A stretch of 39,580 nt of DNA from Streptomyces sp. UW30 (GTDB lineage: Bacteria > Actinomycetota > Actinomycetes > Streptomycetales > Streptomycetaceae): contig NZ_RDBN01000033.1 in assembly GCF_008042075.1 (NCBI RefSeq), positions 68,265 through 107,844 on the forward strand, given 5' to 3'. Below the pieces are notes generated by a model. The model saw only the letters and a program-made list of their open reading frames with translations. It did not search any database and was not told the DNA's origin. Made by a program: the position numbers and the translations under genes. Positions within the stretch are counted from its first letter, which is position 1, and each line of letters starts with the position of its first letter. Positions 1-7,355 of the stretch are shown piece by piece.

Positions 1-114
1 GCCCTCGGGCTCGTGGTCGATGACGCGATGGTCGGCGCCGGCGGAGTCGAGCAGGGAGATCAGGTGGTCGTAAGTGTCGTGGTGGGGGACGTCGTGGCCG
101 GTGTGCTCGGGCAT
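1..114 (-). CDS. YbaK/EbsC-family protein, N-terminal fragment (cut by window edge)
   Basis: Only the first 38 codons are present. The peptide begins MPEHTGHDVPHHDTYDHL and continues through LLDSAGADHR to EPEG, which I recognise as the start of Streptomyces proteins with the YbaK/aminoacyl-tRNA-editing domain. Members of that fold hydrolyse mischarged aminoacyl-tRNAs or are of unknown function. The ATG is preceded by AAGGA at a 6-base distance, a good ribosome binding site. The 3' end of the upstream EamA gene overlaps this start by 55 bases in another frame, so the two are probably cotranscribed. The catalytic region lies outside the window, so the assignment rests on the N-terminus alone. 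Confidence 0.6.
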   Translation of the reverse strand, partial: MPEHTGHDVPHHDTYDHLISLLDSAGADHRVIDHEPEG

Positions 115-1082
115 GCGGAGTCCTTGTCGTGGTCCTGGTCACAGGCATGGGGCGAGTCGTGGGCCGGGGGTGGCCGGTCTTCGGGCACCTGTCGATGCGC
201 CCGCTCCACCGACTGCCCCCAATAGGTGCCGGCGACCATGAGGGCCGCCCCGAGGCCGGTGAGGGGGGTGAGGTGTTCGCCGCCGAGGGCCACGCCGATC
301 GCGACGGCCCAGACCGGCTCGGTGCCCAGCAGCAGGCTGGCCCGGCTGGCGGAGGTGCGCTGCACGGCCCAGGTCTGGGCGAGGAAGGCGAACACGCTGC
401 ACAGCAGGGCGAGATAGCCGAGCTGGGCCCAGATCGCCGGGTCGGCGTGGAACAGCGTCGGCAGGTCGTGGGCCGTGGCCGGCAGGAACAGGGCGGTGCC
501 GACGAGCGTCTGCACGGTCGTCAGCTGCAACGGACGGATCGCCCGCCCCACGGTCATGCGGCCGACGAGCGCGACATGCCCGGCCCGGATCAGCGCGGCG
601 CCGAGCATCAGCAGGTCGCCGAGGCGGGGCTCGTGGAAGCCGTTGCCGGACATCAGCAGTCCGACGGCCAGGACGCAGACGCCGGTCGCGGCGAAGAAGG
701 CGGGAGGCAGCGCGCCGCGGTGGCCGCCGCGGTCGAGGAGCGGGGTGAGGACGATGGTCAGGCTGATGATGAGGCCGGCGTTCGCGGCGCTGGTGTGCGC
801 GACACCGTACGTCTCCACGACCAGGACCGCCGCCTGGGTCAAGCCCAGAGGCAGCCCGGTACGGATCTCGTCACGCGTCCAGCCGCGTGCCTCGCGCCGC
901 CGGGAGGCGAGCAGACCGAGGCAGGCGAGCGCGGACAGGGCGTAGCGGGCGAACAGCACGAGCAGGACGGGGAGCGCGGCGGTGGCCGTCTGGGCGGACA
1001 GGTAGCTCGAACCCCAGACGAGCGCGACAAGGAGAAGTACCGCATCGGTACGGCGGACGTCGGACACCTGCCCACGGTGCAC
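60..1082 (-). CDS. EamA/DMT-family membrane transporter
   Basis: A 340-residue integral membrane protein of the drug/metabolite transporter superfamily, expected to export a small metabolite or drug across the cytoplasmic membrane. The N-terminal segment DAVLLLVALVWGSSYLSAQ is the typical first helix of EamA proteins, followed by about nine more hydrophobic segments in two EamA halves. The last 45 residues are a hydrophilic His/Asp/Thr-rich tail that runs into the next gene. The GTG at 1082 has AAGGA 8 bases upstream; a second GTG at 1064 has no clear ribosome binding site. It diverges from a LysR regulator 79 bases away, which commonly controls its divergent neighbour. The substrate cannot be told from the sequence. 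Confidence 0.88.
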   Translation of the reverse strand: MHRGQVSDVRRTDAVLLLVALVWGSSYLSAQTATAALPVLLVLFARYALSALACLGLLASRRREARGWTRDEIRTGLPLGLTQAAVLVVETYGVAHTSAANAGLIISLTIVLTPLLDRGGHRGALPPAFFAATGVCVLAVGLLMSGNGFHEPRLGDLLMLGAALIRAGHVALVGRMTVGRAIRPLQLTTVQTLVGTALFLPATAHDLPTLFHADPAIWAQLGYLALLCSVFAFLAQTWAVQRTSASRASLLLGTEPVWAVAIGVALGGEHLTPLTGLGAALMVAGTYWGQSVERAHRQVPEDRPPPAHDSPHACDQDHDKDSACPSTPATTSPTTTLTTT

Positions 1083-1113
1083 CAGGTGTGTCCTTGAAGC
1101 CCAGTACCACTTT

Positions 1114-1130
1114 CTAAAACGATCATTTAG
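1114..1130. promoter_or_regulatory. Candidate LysR operator between divergent genes
   Basis: The 79-base divergent gap contains CTAAAACGATCATTTAG, an inverted repeat with 5-base arms (CTAAA and TTTAG). It is conspicuously AT-rich for this genome. Its right arm overlaps the position expected for the -35 element of the LysR gene. LysR regulators usually bind such dyads to control themselves and the divergent gene. The assignment is inferred from position and symmetry. Confidence 0.45.
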
Positions 1131-1149
1131 CAGACCTACATCGTCGCCC

Positions 1150-1162
1150 TACACTGAGGCGA
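1150..1162 (+). promoter_or_regulatory. -10 element of a probable leaderless promoter for the LysR gene
   Basis: TACACT at 1150-1155 is followed by six bases and then the ATG at 1162. A TANNNT -10 box this close to the start codon puts the transcription start at or within a base of the A of ATG, the known signature of leaderless actinobacterial mRNAs. No Shine-Dalgarno sequence is present. Confidence 0.55.
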
Positions 1163-2076
1163 TGGACGAACGGCAGCTGCGGATCCTGCGGGAGCTGGGC
1201 GAACTGGGCAGTGTCACGGCGGTCGCCGAGGCACTGCTGGTGACGCCGTCGGCGATCTCCCAGCAGCTACGGCTGCTCCAGCGGGCGATCCCGGTGCCGC
1301 TCACCGAGCGGCAGGGGCGGCGCCTGGTGCTCACCGAGGCCGGGCAGGCGCTGGCGGGCGCGGCCGTCGAGGTGGAGACGGCGCTCGCGCGGGCGCGGCA
1401 CACCGTCGAGGACTTCGTCGGGCGGCCGGACGGGGACGTGTCGGTGGCGGCGTTCCACAGCGCGGGCACCGCGTTCTTCCCGCTGCTGGTGCGCGCACTG
1501 GCCGGACCGGGCAAGCCCGTGCCGCGGCTCGCCGACGAGGACGTGCCGCAGGAGGACTTCCCCCGGCTCACCCGGGAGTACGACATCGTCCTCGCGCACC
1601 GCCTCGACCACGCCCCGCCCTGGCCGGACACGGTGGCCGCGACGACGCTGCTGCGTGAGCCGCTGGACGTGGCCATGCCCGCCGGCCACCCCCTGGCCGC
1701 CAAGCGCCGGGTCACTCCGCGCGACCTGGCGGACGAGCCGTGGATCACGGTGCACGACGGCTTCCCGGTGCTGGCGGTCATCGAAGCGATCGCCGCCGCG
1801 GCCGGGCGGCGCCTCCAACTGGCCCATCGCATCAACGAGTTCGCGGTGGTCGCCGAGGTGGTGGCGGCCGGCGGCGGCATCGCCCTGATGCCACGCTGGA
1901 CGATGCGACCGCATCCCGCGCTGGCCCTGAGACCCCTGAGCGGCGTCCAGGCAAGACGCCACATCGATGCCCTCTACCGCCCCGAACGCACGGCCCGCAC
2001 AGCGGTCCGCACCGTCCTGACCGAGCTGCGCCGAGCCGCGCGCGGCATCCAGTACGCGGAGCATCCAGAACAGTGA
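1162..2076 (+). CDS. LysR-family transcriptional regulator
   Basis: A 304-residue protein of normal LysR length. Residues 1-60 hold the winged helix-turn-helix (MDERQLRILRELGELGSVT, then SAISQQLRLL), and the rest is the periplasmic-binding-like effector domain (for example ARRHTVEDF-like linker, then GHPLAAKRRVTPRDLADEPW). It lies divergent to the EamA exporter with a dyad in the shared promoter gap, so the likely job is effector-dependent control of that exporter and of itself. The inducer is unknown. The gene converges with the phosphotransferase gene, 61 bases beyond its stop, with no strong terminator visible between them. Confidence 0.9.
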   Translation: MDERQLRILRELGELGSVTAVAEALLVTPSAISQQLRLLQRAIPVPLTERQGRRLVLTEAGQALAGAAVEVETALARARHTVEDFVGRPDGDVSVAAFHSAGTAFFPLLVRALAGPGKPVPRLADEDVPQEDFPRLTREYDIVLAHRLDHAPPWPDTVAATTLLREPLDVAMPAGHPLAAKRRVTPRDLADEPWITVHDGFPVLAVIEAIAAAAGRRLQLAHRINEFAVVAEVVAAGGGIALMPRWTMRPHPALALRPLSGVQARRHIDALYRPERTARTAVRTVLTELRRAARGIQYAEHPEQ

Positions 2077-2137
2077 GGGCGACGGCGAAGAGACGCGCCG
2101 AAGCCCTCGATCCTCGGCTCGGCGGGCGGTCGGGCGC

Positions 2138-3001
2138 TCAGAACGAATGCCACCGCACGGTCTCGTCCCCGTCCCGCAACGACGCCACCCGCCGCTCGAA
2201 CTCCACCAACGCCTTCGGGTTGCTCGACGCGTGCTGAGCGACCCACGCACAACTCGCCGTCTCCCGCGCGCCGCGCAGCACCGAACAGCCCTCCCACTCC
2301 CGCACGTCCCAGCCATAGGTCTCGACAAACGACTCGTATGCCGCCGCGGCCAACCCGTACCGGTCCCGCGAGAGAGCCATGACCACCAGGTCGTGCTCAC
2401 GCAGATCGAAGGCGAAGGTCTCCAGGTCGACCAGCACCGGCCCGTCCGCCCCCACATGCACATTGCGCGGCAACGCGTCCCCATGGATCGGGCCCGGCGT
2501 CACATGAGGCGTCAACCCCGCCGCCGCGGCGGCGAAACCGTCCCGCCGCTCCCGCAGGTACGCCGCGTCCGCCGGATCGATCGCGCCGCCGGCCAGCCGC
2601 AGCCACCGCTCCACCCCGCCCAGCAACTCCCGCGGCGGCAGATCGAAGGAGGGCGAGGGCAGGGCGTGCACCACCCGTAGCAGTTCGGCCAAATCCCGTG
2701 GCTCGGCGGGCCGTACCGGATCCGGCAGCCGGTGCCACACGGTCACCGGATGACCCTCCACCAGCAGTGCCTTCGGCTCGGCCGCGCGCACCGCCGGCAC
2801 GCCCGCCTCTTCCAGCCACACCGCGATGTCGAGCTCGCGCCGCGCCCGGTCGAGGAGTTCGGCGTCACGGGCCACCTTGACGACCAGGTCACCGGCGGCG
2901 AACACCGCGTTCTCCCCCAGGGCGAGCAGCCGGGCGTCCCGCGCCGGAACGGACAGTACGTCCGCCGCGGCCAGTACGTCCCGCGCCCGTGCCTCGTCCA
3001 T
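2138..3001 (-). CDS. Aminoglycoside phosphotransferase-fold (APH) family protein
   Basis: A 287-residue protein kinase-like phosphotransferase. The Brenner motif HGDALPRN is at residues 173-180, and the metal-binding motif appears as DLE at 192-194 where DxD or DWE is usual. An early lysine (K42, in VVKVA) fits the ATP-binding lysine. Families with this fold phosphorylate aminoglycosides, choline, homoserine or other small hydroxyl compounds, and many Streptomyces members are of unknown substrate. The ATG at 3001 has GGAG 7 bases upstream. It is divergent from the sugar ABC operon and sits alone. Drug resistance should not be assumed. Confidence 0.85.
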   Translation of the reverse strand: MDEARARDVLAAADVLSVPARDARLLALGENAVFAAGDLVVKVARDAELLDRARRELDIAVWLEEAGVPAVRAAEPKALLVEGHPVTVWHRLPDPVRPAEPRDLAELLRVVHALPSPSFDLPPRELLGGVERWLRLAGGAIDPADAAYLRERRDGFAAAAAGLTPHVTPGPIHGDALPRNVHVGADGPVLVDLETFAFDLREHDLVVMALSRDRYGLAAAAYESFVETYGWDVREWEGCSVLRGARETASCAWVAQHASSNPKALVEFERRVASLRDGDETVRWHSF

Positions 3002-3169
3002 CGTCCGCCTCCGTGGGGTCGCCTGTTCCAGGGACGGCGTCGGATTCCCGCCATCCGCGCCCAGTCTCGCATTTCCACAGGTCGGACCGCGTGCGCGCGG
3101 CCTTGACGGGGTACGGCGCCTTCACGACCATGACGGGGCCCACTCGAGCCGCGCAAAGGGGCTGATTCC

Positions 3170-4105
3170 GTGACATTGGTGACCGAGGCGGAGAGGCCGG
3201 TGAGACGCGCGCCGGGCGGCAAGGGGCGACGGCGCGTCATGGACCACGGCGCCTGGTTCCTCGTACTGCCCGCGCTGATCCCCATCCTCGTCCTGAGCGT
3301 CGGTCCGCTGCTCTACGGCATCCTGCTCTCCTTCACCGACGCCCAGTCCGGACGGACCCAGCCCACCCAGTGGATCGGCGCGCTCAACTTCCGGGATCTG
3401 CTGCACGACACGCTGTTCTGGGAGTCGTTCCGGATCGGTCTGGTCTGGGCGGTCGGTGTCACCGTCCCGCAGTTCCTGCTGGCGCTCGGCCTCGCCCTCC
3501 TCCTCAACGAGGACCTGCGACTGCGCTGGCTGGCCCGCGCCCTCGCGATCGTCCCGTGGGCCATGCCCGAGGTCGTCGTCGGCGTCATGTGGCGGCTGGT
3601 CTACAACCCCGACGCGGGCATCCTCAACGAGACGATCCGCGACCTGGGCCTCGGCGACGGCCGGGACTGGCTCAGCGGACTCGGCACCGCCCTGCCCGCC
3701 GTCATCGTCGTCGGCATCTGGGCGGGCATGCCGACCACGACGGTCGCCCTGCTCGCCGGCCTCCAGAACACCCCGCGCGAGTTGCACGAGGCGGCGGCCG
3801 TGGACGGCGCCGGCGCCTGGCGCCGCTTCCGCACGGTCACCTGGCCCGCCCTGCGGCCCGTCGCCCTCTCCATCACGGCGCTCAATCTCATCTGGAACTT
3901 CAACTCCTTCGCCCTGGTCTACGTGCTCACCAGCGGCGGCCCCGGCGGCCGCACCCGCCTGCCCATGCTCTTCGCCTACGAAGAGGCCTTCCGCTACGGG
4001 CAGTTCGGCTACGCGGCGGCGATGGGATGCGTGATGGTCGCGGTGATCTCGATCCTCCTCGCCCTCTTCCTGGCCGGCCGGCTCAAGGGAGGCGACGAGG
4101 CATGA
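3170..4105 (+). CDS. Sugar ABC transporter permease (MalF/UgpA type)
   Basis: First gene of a carbohydrate importer operon. The 311-residue protein has about six membrane helices after a basic N-terminus and the cytoplasmic EAA loop (EAAAVDGAGAWRRFRTVTWP), which docks with the ATPase. This is the MalF/UgpA class, paired with a MalG/UgpE partner encoded next. The GTG start at 3170 has AAGGGG 8 bases upstream. The stop overlaps the next start as ATGA, so translation is coupled. The operon has no ATPase gene; in Streptomyces such importers generally share the MsiK ATPase encoded elsewhere. Confidence 0.93.
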   Translation: MTLVTEAERPVRRAPGGKGRRRVMDHGAWFLVLPALIPILVLSVGPLLYGILLSFTDAQSGRTQPTQWIGALNFRDLLHDTLFWESFRIGLVWAVGVTVPQFLLALGLALLLNEDLRLRWLARALAIVPWAMPEVVVGVMWRLVYNPDAGILNETIRDLGLGDGRDWLSGLGTALPAVIVVGIWAGMPTTTVALLAGLQNTPRELHEAAAVDGAGAWRRFRTVTWPALRPVALSITALNLIWNFNSFALVYVLTSGGPGGRTRLPMLFAYEEAFRYGQFGYAAAMGCVMVAVISILLALFLAGRLKGGDEA

Positions 4106-4935
4106 GGACCAGCCGAAGCGCCCGCGCCGGACAGTACGTCGCCCTGCTCGCCTATCTCCTCTTCCTCGCCCTCCCCTTCCTCTGGCTGATCTCCACGGCC
4201 TTCAAACCCCCGCGCGAGGTGGGCAGTCTGCACCCCACCTGGATCCCGAAGGACCCCACCCTCGCCAACTTCCGCCAGGCCTTCGACGAACAGCCCCTGC
4301 TGCACGCCGCGCTCAACTCCCTGATCGCCGCGCTCGGCGCCGCTCTCGTCGCCGTGGTGCTCGCGACCCCGATGGCGTACGTCATGGCCCGCCACCGCAC
4401 CCCGCTCGCCCGGGCGGCGACCGGCTGGGTGGTCGTCAGCCAGGCGTTCCCGCTGGTGCTGGTGATCATCCCGCTGTTCCTGGTGCTGAAGAACCTGCGG
4501 CTGATCAACTCGATGCCGGGGCTGATCATGGTGTACGTGGTGTGGGCGCTGCCGTTCGCGCTGTGGATGCTCGTCGGGTACGTCCGCGCGGTGCCGCCGG
4601 AGCTGGAGGAGGCGGCGGCGGTCGACGGGGCCGGGCGCCTCAGGACCCTGGTCTCGGTGACCGCGCCGCTGCTGGCACCCGGAATCGTGGCGACGGCGAT
4701 GTTCGCGTTCGTCACGGCGTGGAACGAGTTCTTCTTCGCGCTGGTGCTGCTGAAGACCCCCGAGAAACAGACCCTGCCGGTCGTCCTCACGCACTTCATC
4801 GGCGCGGAGGGCGTGGCCGACCTCGGCCCGCTGGCCGCCGCCGCGTTCCTCGCGACGCTGCCCTCACTGGTCGTGTTCGCGCTCATCCAACGACGGATCA
4901 CGGGCGGCATGCTCACCGGGGCGGTGAAGAACTGA
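4102..4935 (+). CDS. Sugar ABC transporter permease (MalG/UgpE type)
   Basis: The second permease, 277 residues, starting at the ATG that overlaps the stop of the first by 4 bases (ATGA). It has six predicted helices and the EAA loop EAAAVDGAGRLRTLVSVTAP. The N-terminus (YVALLAYLLFLALPFLWLIS) and the segment TAFKPPREVGSLHPTWIPKD are characteristic of MalG-type carbohydrate permeases. It forms a heterodimer with the upstream product. The stop shares one base with the next start (TGATG). The sugar transported cannot be told from the permeases. Confidence 0.93.
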   Translation: MRTSRSARAGQYVALLAYLLFLALPFLWLISTAFKPPREVGSLHPTWIPKDPTLANFRQAFDEQPLLHAALNSLIAALGAALVAVVLATPMAYVMARHRTPLARAATGWVVVSQAFPLVLVIIPLFLVLKNLRLINSMPGLIMVYVVWALPFALWMLVGYVRAVPPELEEAAAVDGAGRLRTLVSVTAPLLAPGIVATAMFAFVTAWNEFFFALVLLKTPEKQTLPVVLTHFIGAEGVADLGPLAAAAFLATLPSLVVFALIQRRITGGMLTGAVKN

Positions 4936-6218
4936 TGCGCAGGAGACTGCTGCCCGGCTGCCTGGCCCTGATGCTGCTGCTCGCCGGGTGCAGCGGCGAC
5001 GACGGCGACAGCGCGGGCGGCCGGATCACCCTGCGCTTCCAGTCCCTGGCCTGGCAGGAGGAGTCCGTCCAGGTCAACAAGGAGCTGGTGGAGGAGTGGA
5101 ACGCAGCCCATCCGGACGTCAACGTCGAGTACGTCCAGGGCAGTTGGGACGGCGTTCACGACCAGCTGCTGACCTCCTTCGAGGGCGGTGAGGCGCCGGA
5201 CATCATCCACGACGCCTCGGACGACCTCGCGGACTTCGCGTACGGCGGCTATCTCGCCGATCTGACCGACCTGCTGCCCGAGCGGCTCAAGTCCGACGTC
5301 CCGCAGCGCAGTTGGGACACGGCGACCTTCGGGGACGGGATCTACGGCGTGCCGTTCCTCCAGGAGCCGCGGGTGCTGGTCGCCAACGCGAAGTGGCTGA
5401 AGGGCGCCGGCGTACGCATCCCCACCCCCGAACGGCCGTGGAGCTGGGCCGAGTTCCGGACGATCACCGAACAGCTCGGCGGGGACGGCAAGTACGGCGT
5501 CGCCTGGCCGCTCAAGGAGCCCGTCTCCGCCACCCTCAACCTCTCGCTGTCGTCCGGCGGACAGCTCTTCCACCGGGGCCCCGACGGCAAGGTGACCGTC
5601 CGCTTCGAGGCGGCCGACCAGGTCATGCCACGCACCGTCCACGACCAGGTCAACGCCGACCGCAGCGCCTCGCCGACGACCCTGGGCAGCGGCGGCTCGG
5701 ACACCCTGCCCGGCTTCTTCGGCGGCAGGTACGCGATGGTCCCGCTCGGCTTCTCGTACCGCCAGCAGATCGTGCAGCAGGCCCCGAAGGGCTTCGACTG
5801 GCAGGTGCTGCCCGCCCCGGCCGGCGCCGACGGGCTCAGCCAGGGCGTCAGCCCGCAGACCCTGTCCATCGCCGAGGACAGCCCGCACCAGCGGGAGGCG
5901 GCCGAGTTCATCGACTTCCTGCTGCGCCCCGACAACATGGTGCGGCTGGCCCTGGGTGACTGGATGCTGCCCACCGGGACCGAAGCCCTGAAGGACCCCG
6001 CCCTGCACACCACCGAGCACGACTGGGCCACCGGCACCGCCCTCGCCGCCCACCTGCGCTCGGCGCCCGCTCAGTCGGTGCGGGGCTACCCCGAGTGGAA
6101 GGACAAGATCGCCACGCCCGCCTTCCAGGAGTACTACAGCGGGGCCATCGGCCTCGCCGAACTGCGCGCGCGGCTGGAGGAGGACGGGAACCTCGTACTG
6201 GCCCGCTACCAGCGCTGA
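4935..6218 (+). CDS. Sugar ABC transporter substrate-binding lipoprotein
   Basis: A 427-residue extracytoplasmic solute-binding protein of family 1. The N-terminus MRRRLLPGCLALMLLLAGCS is a lipoprotein signal with the lipobox LAGC, acylated Cys19, so it is anchored outside the membrane. Downstream features typical of the family include VNKELVEEWNAAHPDVNVEY and GGEAPDIIHDASDDLADFA. It is translationally coupled to the second permease (TGATG). Together with the two permeases it makes a complete importer apart from the ATPase. No glycoside hydrolase or LacI regulator is adjacent, so the substrate is open. No strong terminator follows. Confidence 0.93.
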   Translation: MRRRLLPGCLALMLLLAGCSGDDGDSAGGRITLRFQSLAWQEESVQVNKELVEEWNAAHPDVNVEYVQGSWDGVHDQLLTSFEGGEAPDIIHDASDDLADFAYGGYLADLTDLLPERLKSDVPQRSWDTATFGDGIYGVPFLQEPRVLVANAKWLKGAGVRIPTPERPWSWAEFRTITEQLGGDGKYGVAWPLKEPVSATLNLSLSSGGQLFHRGPDGKVTVRFEAADQVMPRTVHDQVNADRSASPTTLGSGGSDTLPGFFGGRYAMVPLGFSYRQQIVQQAPKGFDWQVLPAPAGADGLSQGVSPQTLSIAEDSPHQREAAEFIDFLLRPDNMVRLALGDWMLPTGTEALKDPALHTTEHDWATGTALAAHLRSAPAQSVRGYPEWKDKIATPAFQEYYSGAIGLAELRARLEEDGNLVLARYQR

Positions 6219-6239
6219 CGCCGGGCCGCCGTAATTCGG

Positions 6240-6269
6240 TTGTCCGCGTCACCCGGCCCCGCCTAACGT
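6240..6269 (+). promoter_or_regulatory. Promoter of the erm leader
   Basis: TTGTCC (6240-6245), an 18-base spacer and TAACGT (6264-6269) fit a housekeeping-sigma promoter. The transcription start would fall about 7 bases after the -10 element, at or next to the GTG of the leader ORF at 6277. The leader ORF would then be translated from a leaderless end, while the erm gene lies 255 bases further on. Confidence 0.5.
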
Positions 6270-6276
6270 GCCGTCC

Positions 6277-6390
6277 GTGGCAGCGAACAACGCGATCCTC
6301 TTCTCCGGTCACGGCCGGGGCTACGCGCACTCCCCACGGATGCGCCGCGGCCCCGGAGCCCTGACCGGCCCGGGGAGTCACGCGCGCTGA
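6277..6390 (+). CDS. Candidate leader peptide of the erm gene (37 codons)
   Basis: A GTG-started ORF directly at the predicted transcription start, reading VAANNAILFSGHGRGYAHSP, then RMRRGPGALTGPGSHAR and TGA. It is small, precedes an Erm gene, and carries RMR at codons 21-23, the basic-any-basic pattern at which macrolide-bound ribosomes are known to arrest. Its bases also form part of stems that can pair with the erm ribosome binding region (see the attenuator entry). By analogy with ErmC, ErmD and other erm leaders, its translation in the presence of a macrolide would switch on erm. The stall site and use of this GTG are inferred, not shown. Confidence 0.5.
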   Translation: MAANNAILFSGHGRGYAHSPRMRRGPGALTGPGSHAR

Positions 6391-6522
6391 TCCACGGCGG
6401 ATCCGTTTTCCTCAGCTTCAGCTCTGAGCTTGCGCTTCCAGCGTCCCGCCTGCTGCTTCCCGCCTCCTGTCTTCCGGTCAGGGCCTTCGTCTGCCCTTTT
6501 CCCACTCCACGGAAGACAAGGA
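6305..6522 (+). promoter_or_regulatory. Putative four-segment translational attenuator in the erm leader
   Basis: Four segments show competing pairing. Segment 1 (6305-6311, CCGGTCA) pairs with segment 2 (6362-6368, TGACCGG), with an inner helix 6315-6321 to 6350-6356. Segment 2, extended to 6358-6368 (GCCCTGACCGG), is a perfect 11-base complement of segment 3 (6474-6484, CCGGTCAGGGC). Segment 3's left part (6465-6476) pairs with segment 4 (6510-6522), 12 pairs with one bulged A, burying the AAGGA ribosome binding site of erm. GGAG at 6374-6377 can also pair with CTCC at 6464-6467 in the open state. This is the layout of classical erm attenuators; the pairings are seen, the mechanism is inferred. 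Confidence 0.55.
6389..6409 (+). terminator. Weak terminator-like hairpin at the end of the erm leader ORF
   Basis: GATCC (6389-6393), a 5-base loop and GGATC (6399-6403) are followed closely by TTTT at 6406-6409. The stem overlaps the leader stop codon (6388-6390). The helix is only 5 bp, so it may be chance, but a terminating ribosome would cover it, which would add a transcriptional layer to the leader control. Confidence 0.25.
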
Positions 6523-6531
6523 CCGCAGGCC

Positions 6532-7311
6532 ATGGCCCGCCCCACCCGCGCATCCCGCGCGCTCTCCCAGAACTTCCTCGCCGACCGCGCCGCCGCCGGA
6601 CGACTCGCCCGGCTCGCCGTACCGCACGGACGCGAGGCACCCCTCTTGCTCGAAGTCGGCGCCGGGAAGGGCGCGTTGACCGAGCTGCTCGCCCCGCGCT
6701 GCCGGCGCCTGCTCGCCTACGAGATCGACCCACGGCTCGTCCCCGCCCTGCGCTCGCGCTTCTCGGACACCCCCCGAGTCCGTGTCGTGGGTGAGGACTT
6801 CCTCACCGCACGCCCTCCGGGCACGCCGTTCTCCGTCGCGGGGAACGTGCCCTTCTCCCGCACCGCCGCCATCGTCGAGTGGTGTCTGCGGGCGCCCGCC
6901 CTCACAGACGCCACGCTCCTCACCCAGCTCGAGTACGCCCGCAAACGCACGGGCGACTACGGCAGTTGGACCCGGCTGACGATCCTGACCTGGCCCTGCC
7001 ACGAGTGGCGGCTGGTCGGGCGGGTCGGGCGGCACAGCTTCCGGCCGGTGCCGCGCGTGGACGCCGGGATCGTACGGATCTCGCGGCGCCGCACGCCTCT
7101 GCTCGACGCCCGCGCGGGGGACAGCTGGCGGCGCCTGGTCGAGCTCGGTTTCTCCGGCGTCGGCGGCTCCTTGCAGGCGTCGCTGTGCCGGGCGCATCCG
7201 AGGCGGCGGGTCGACGCGGCGTTCCGCGCGGCCGGCCTCGATGCGAGGGTCCTCGTCGGCGAGGTGCCGCCGGGGGCGTGGCTGAGGCTGCACGAGGTGC
7301 TGGCGCGATGA
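6532..7311 (+). CDS. erm: 23S rRNA (adenine-N6)-methyltransferase, Erm family
   Basis: A 259-residue SAM-dependent methyltransferase that would methylate the macrolide-binding adenine of 23S rRNA (A2058 in E. coli numbering), giving macrolide/lincosamide resistance. Landmarks are LSQNFL (residues 11-16), the SAM motif [10 protein letters not shown] (41-50), the acidic AYEID (62-66), and the catalytic motif NVPF (105-108). The ORF continues upstream of 6532, but this ATG has AAGGA 9 bases before it and matches known Erm N-termini ([14 protein letters not shown]). Sequence and the downstream mgt gene recall the lrm-mgt (Erm(O)-type) pair of S. lividans, whose methyltransferase monomethylates the base; I recall this from memory. 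Control is probably through the structured leader upstream. Confidence 0.92.
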   Translation: MARPTRASRALSQNFLADRAAAGRLARLAVPHGREAPLLLEVGAGKGALTELLAPRCRRLLAYEIDPRLVPALRSRFSDTPRVRVVGEDFLTARPPGTPFSVAGNVPFSRTAAIVEWCLRAPALTDATLLTQLEYARKRTGDYGSWTRLTILTWPCHEWRLVGRVGRHSFRPVPRVDAGIVRISRRRTPLLDARAGDSWRRLVELGFSGVGGSLQASLCRAHPRRRVDAAFRAAGLDARVLVGEVPPGAWLRLHEVLAR

Positions 7312-7323
7312 AGGTATGTTGCA

Positions 7324-7340
7324 CGAGACGTATCGTCTCG
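7324..7340. promoter_or_regulatory. Perfect 7+3+7 palindrome upstream of mgt (candidate TetR-type operator)
   Basis: CGAGACG-TAT-CGTCTCG is a perfect dyad in the 44-base gap between erm and mgt, ending 15 bases before the mgt ATG. A TTGCAC at 7319-7324 upstream of it could be a -35 element. Palindromes of this size and sequence are typical of TetR-family repressor sites in Streptomyces. No regulator gene is adjacent, so the cognate protein is unknown. Confidence 0.55.
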
Positions 7341-7355
7341 ATTGGTGTCGGAGTC

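Noticed and set aside
2138..3001. Aminoglycoside resistance enzyme
   Set aside because: The fold and HGDxxxxN motif are clear, but the DxD is DLE and there is no resistance context. The substrate cannot be assigned, so no resistance claim is made.
4152..6053. Open frame of 633 codons on the minus strand opposite the sugar ABC genes
   Set aside because: The plus-strand frames show permease and lipoprotein features and coupled starts; this frame is Gly/Val/Glu-rich without any family match.
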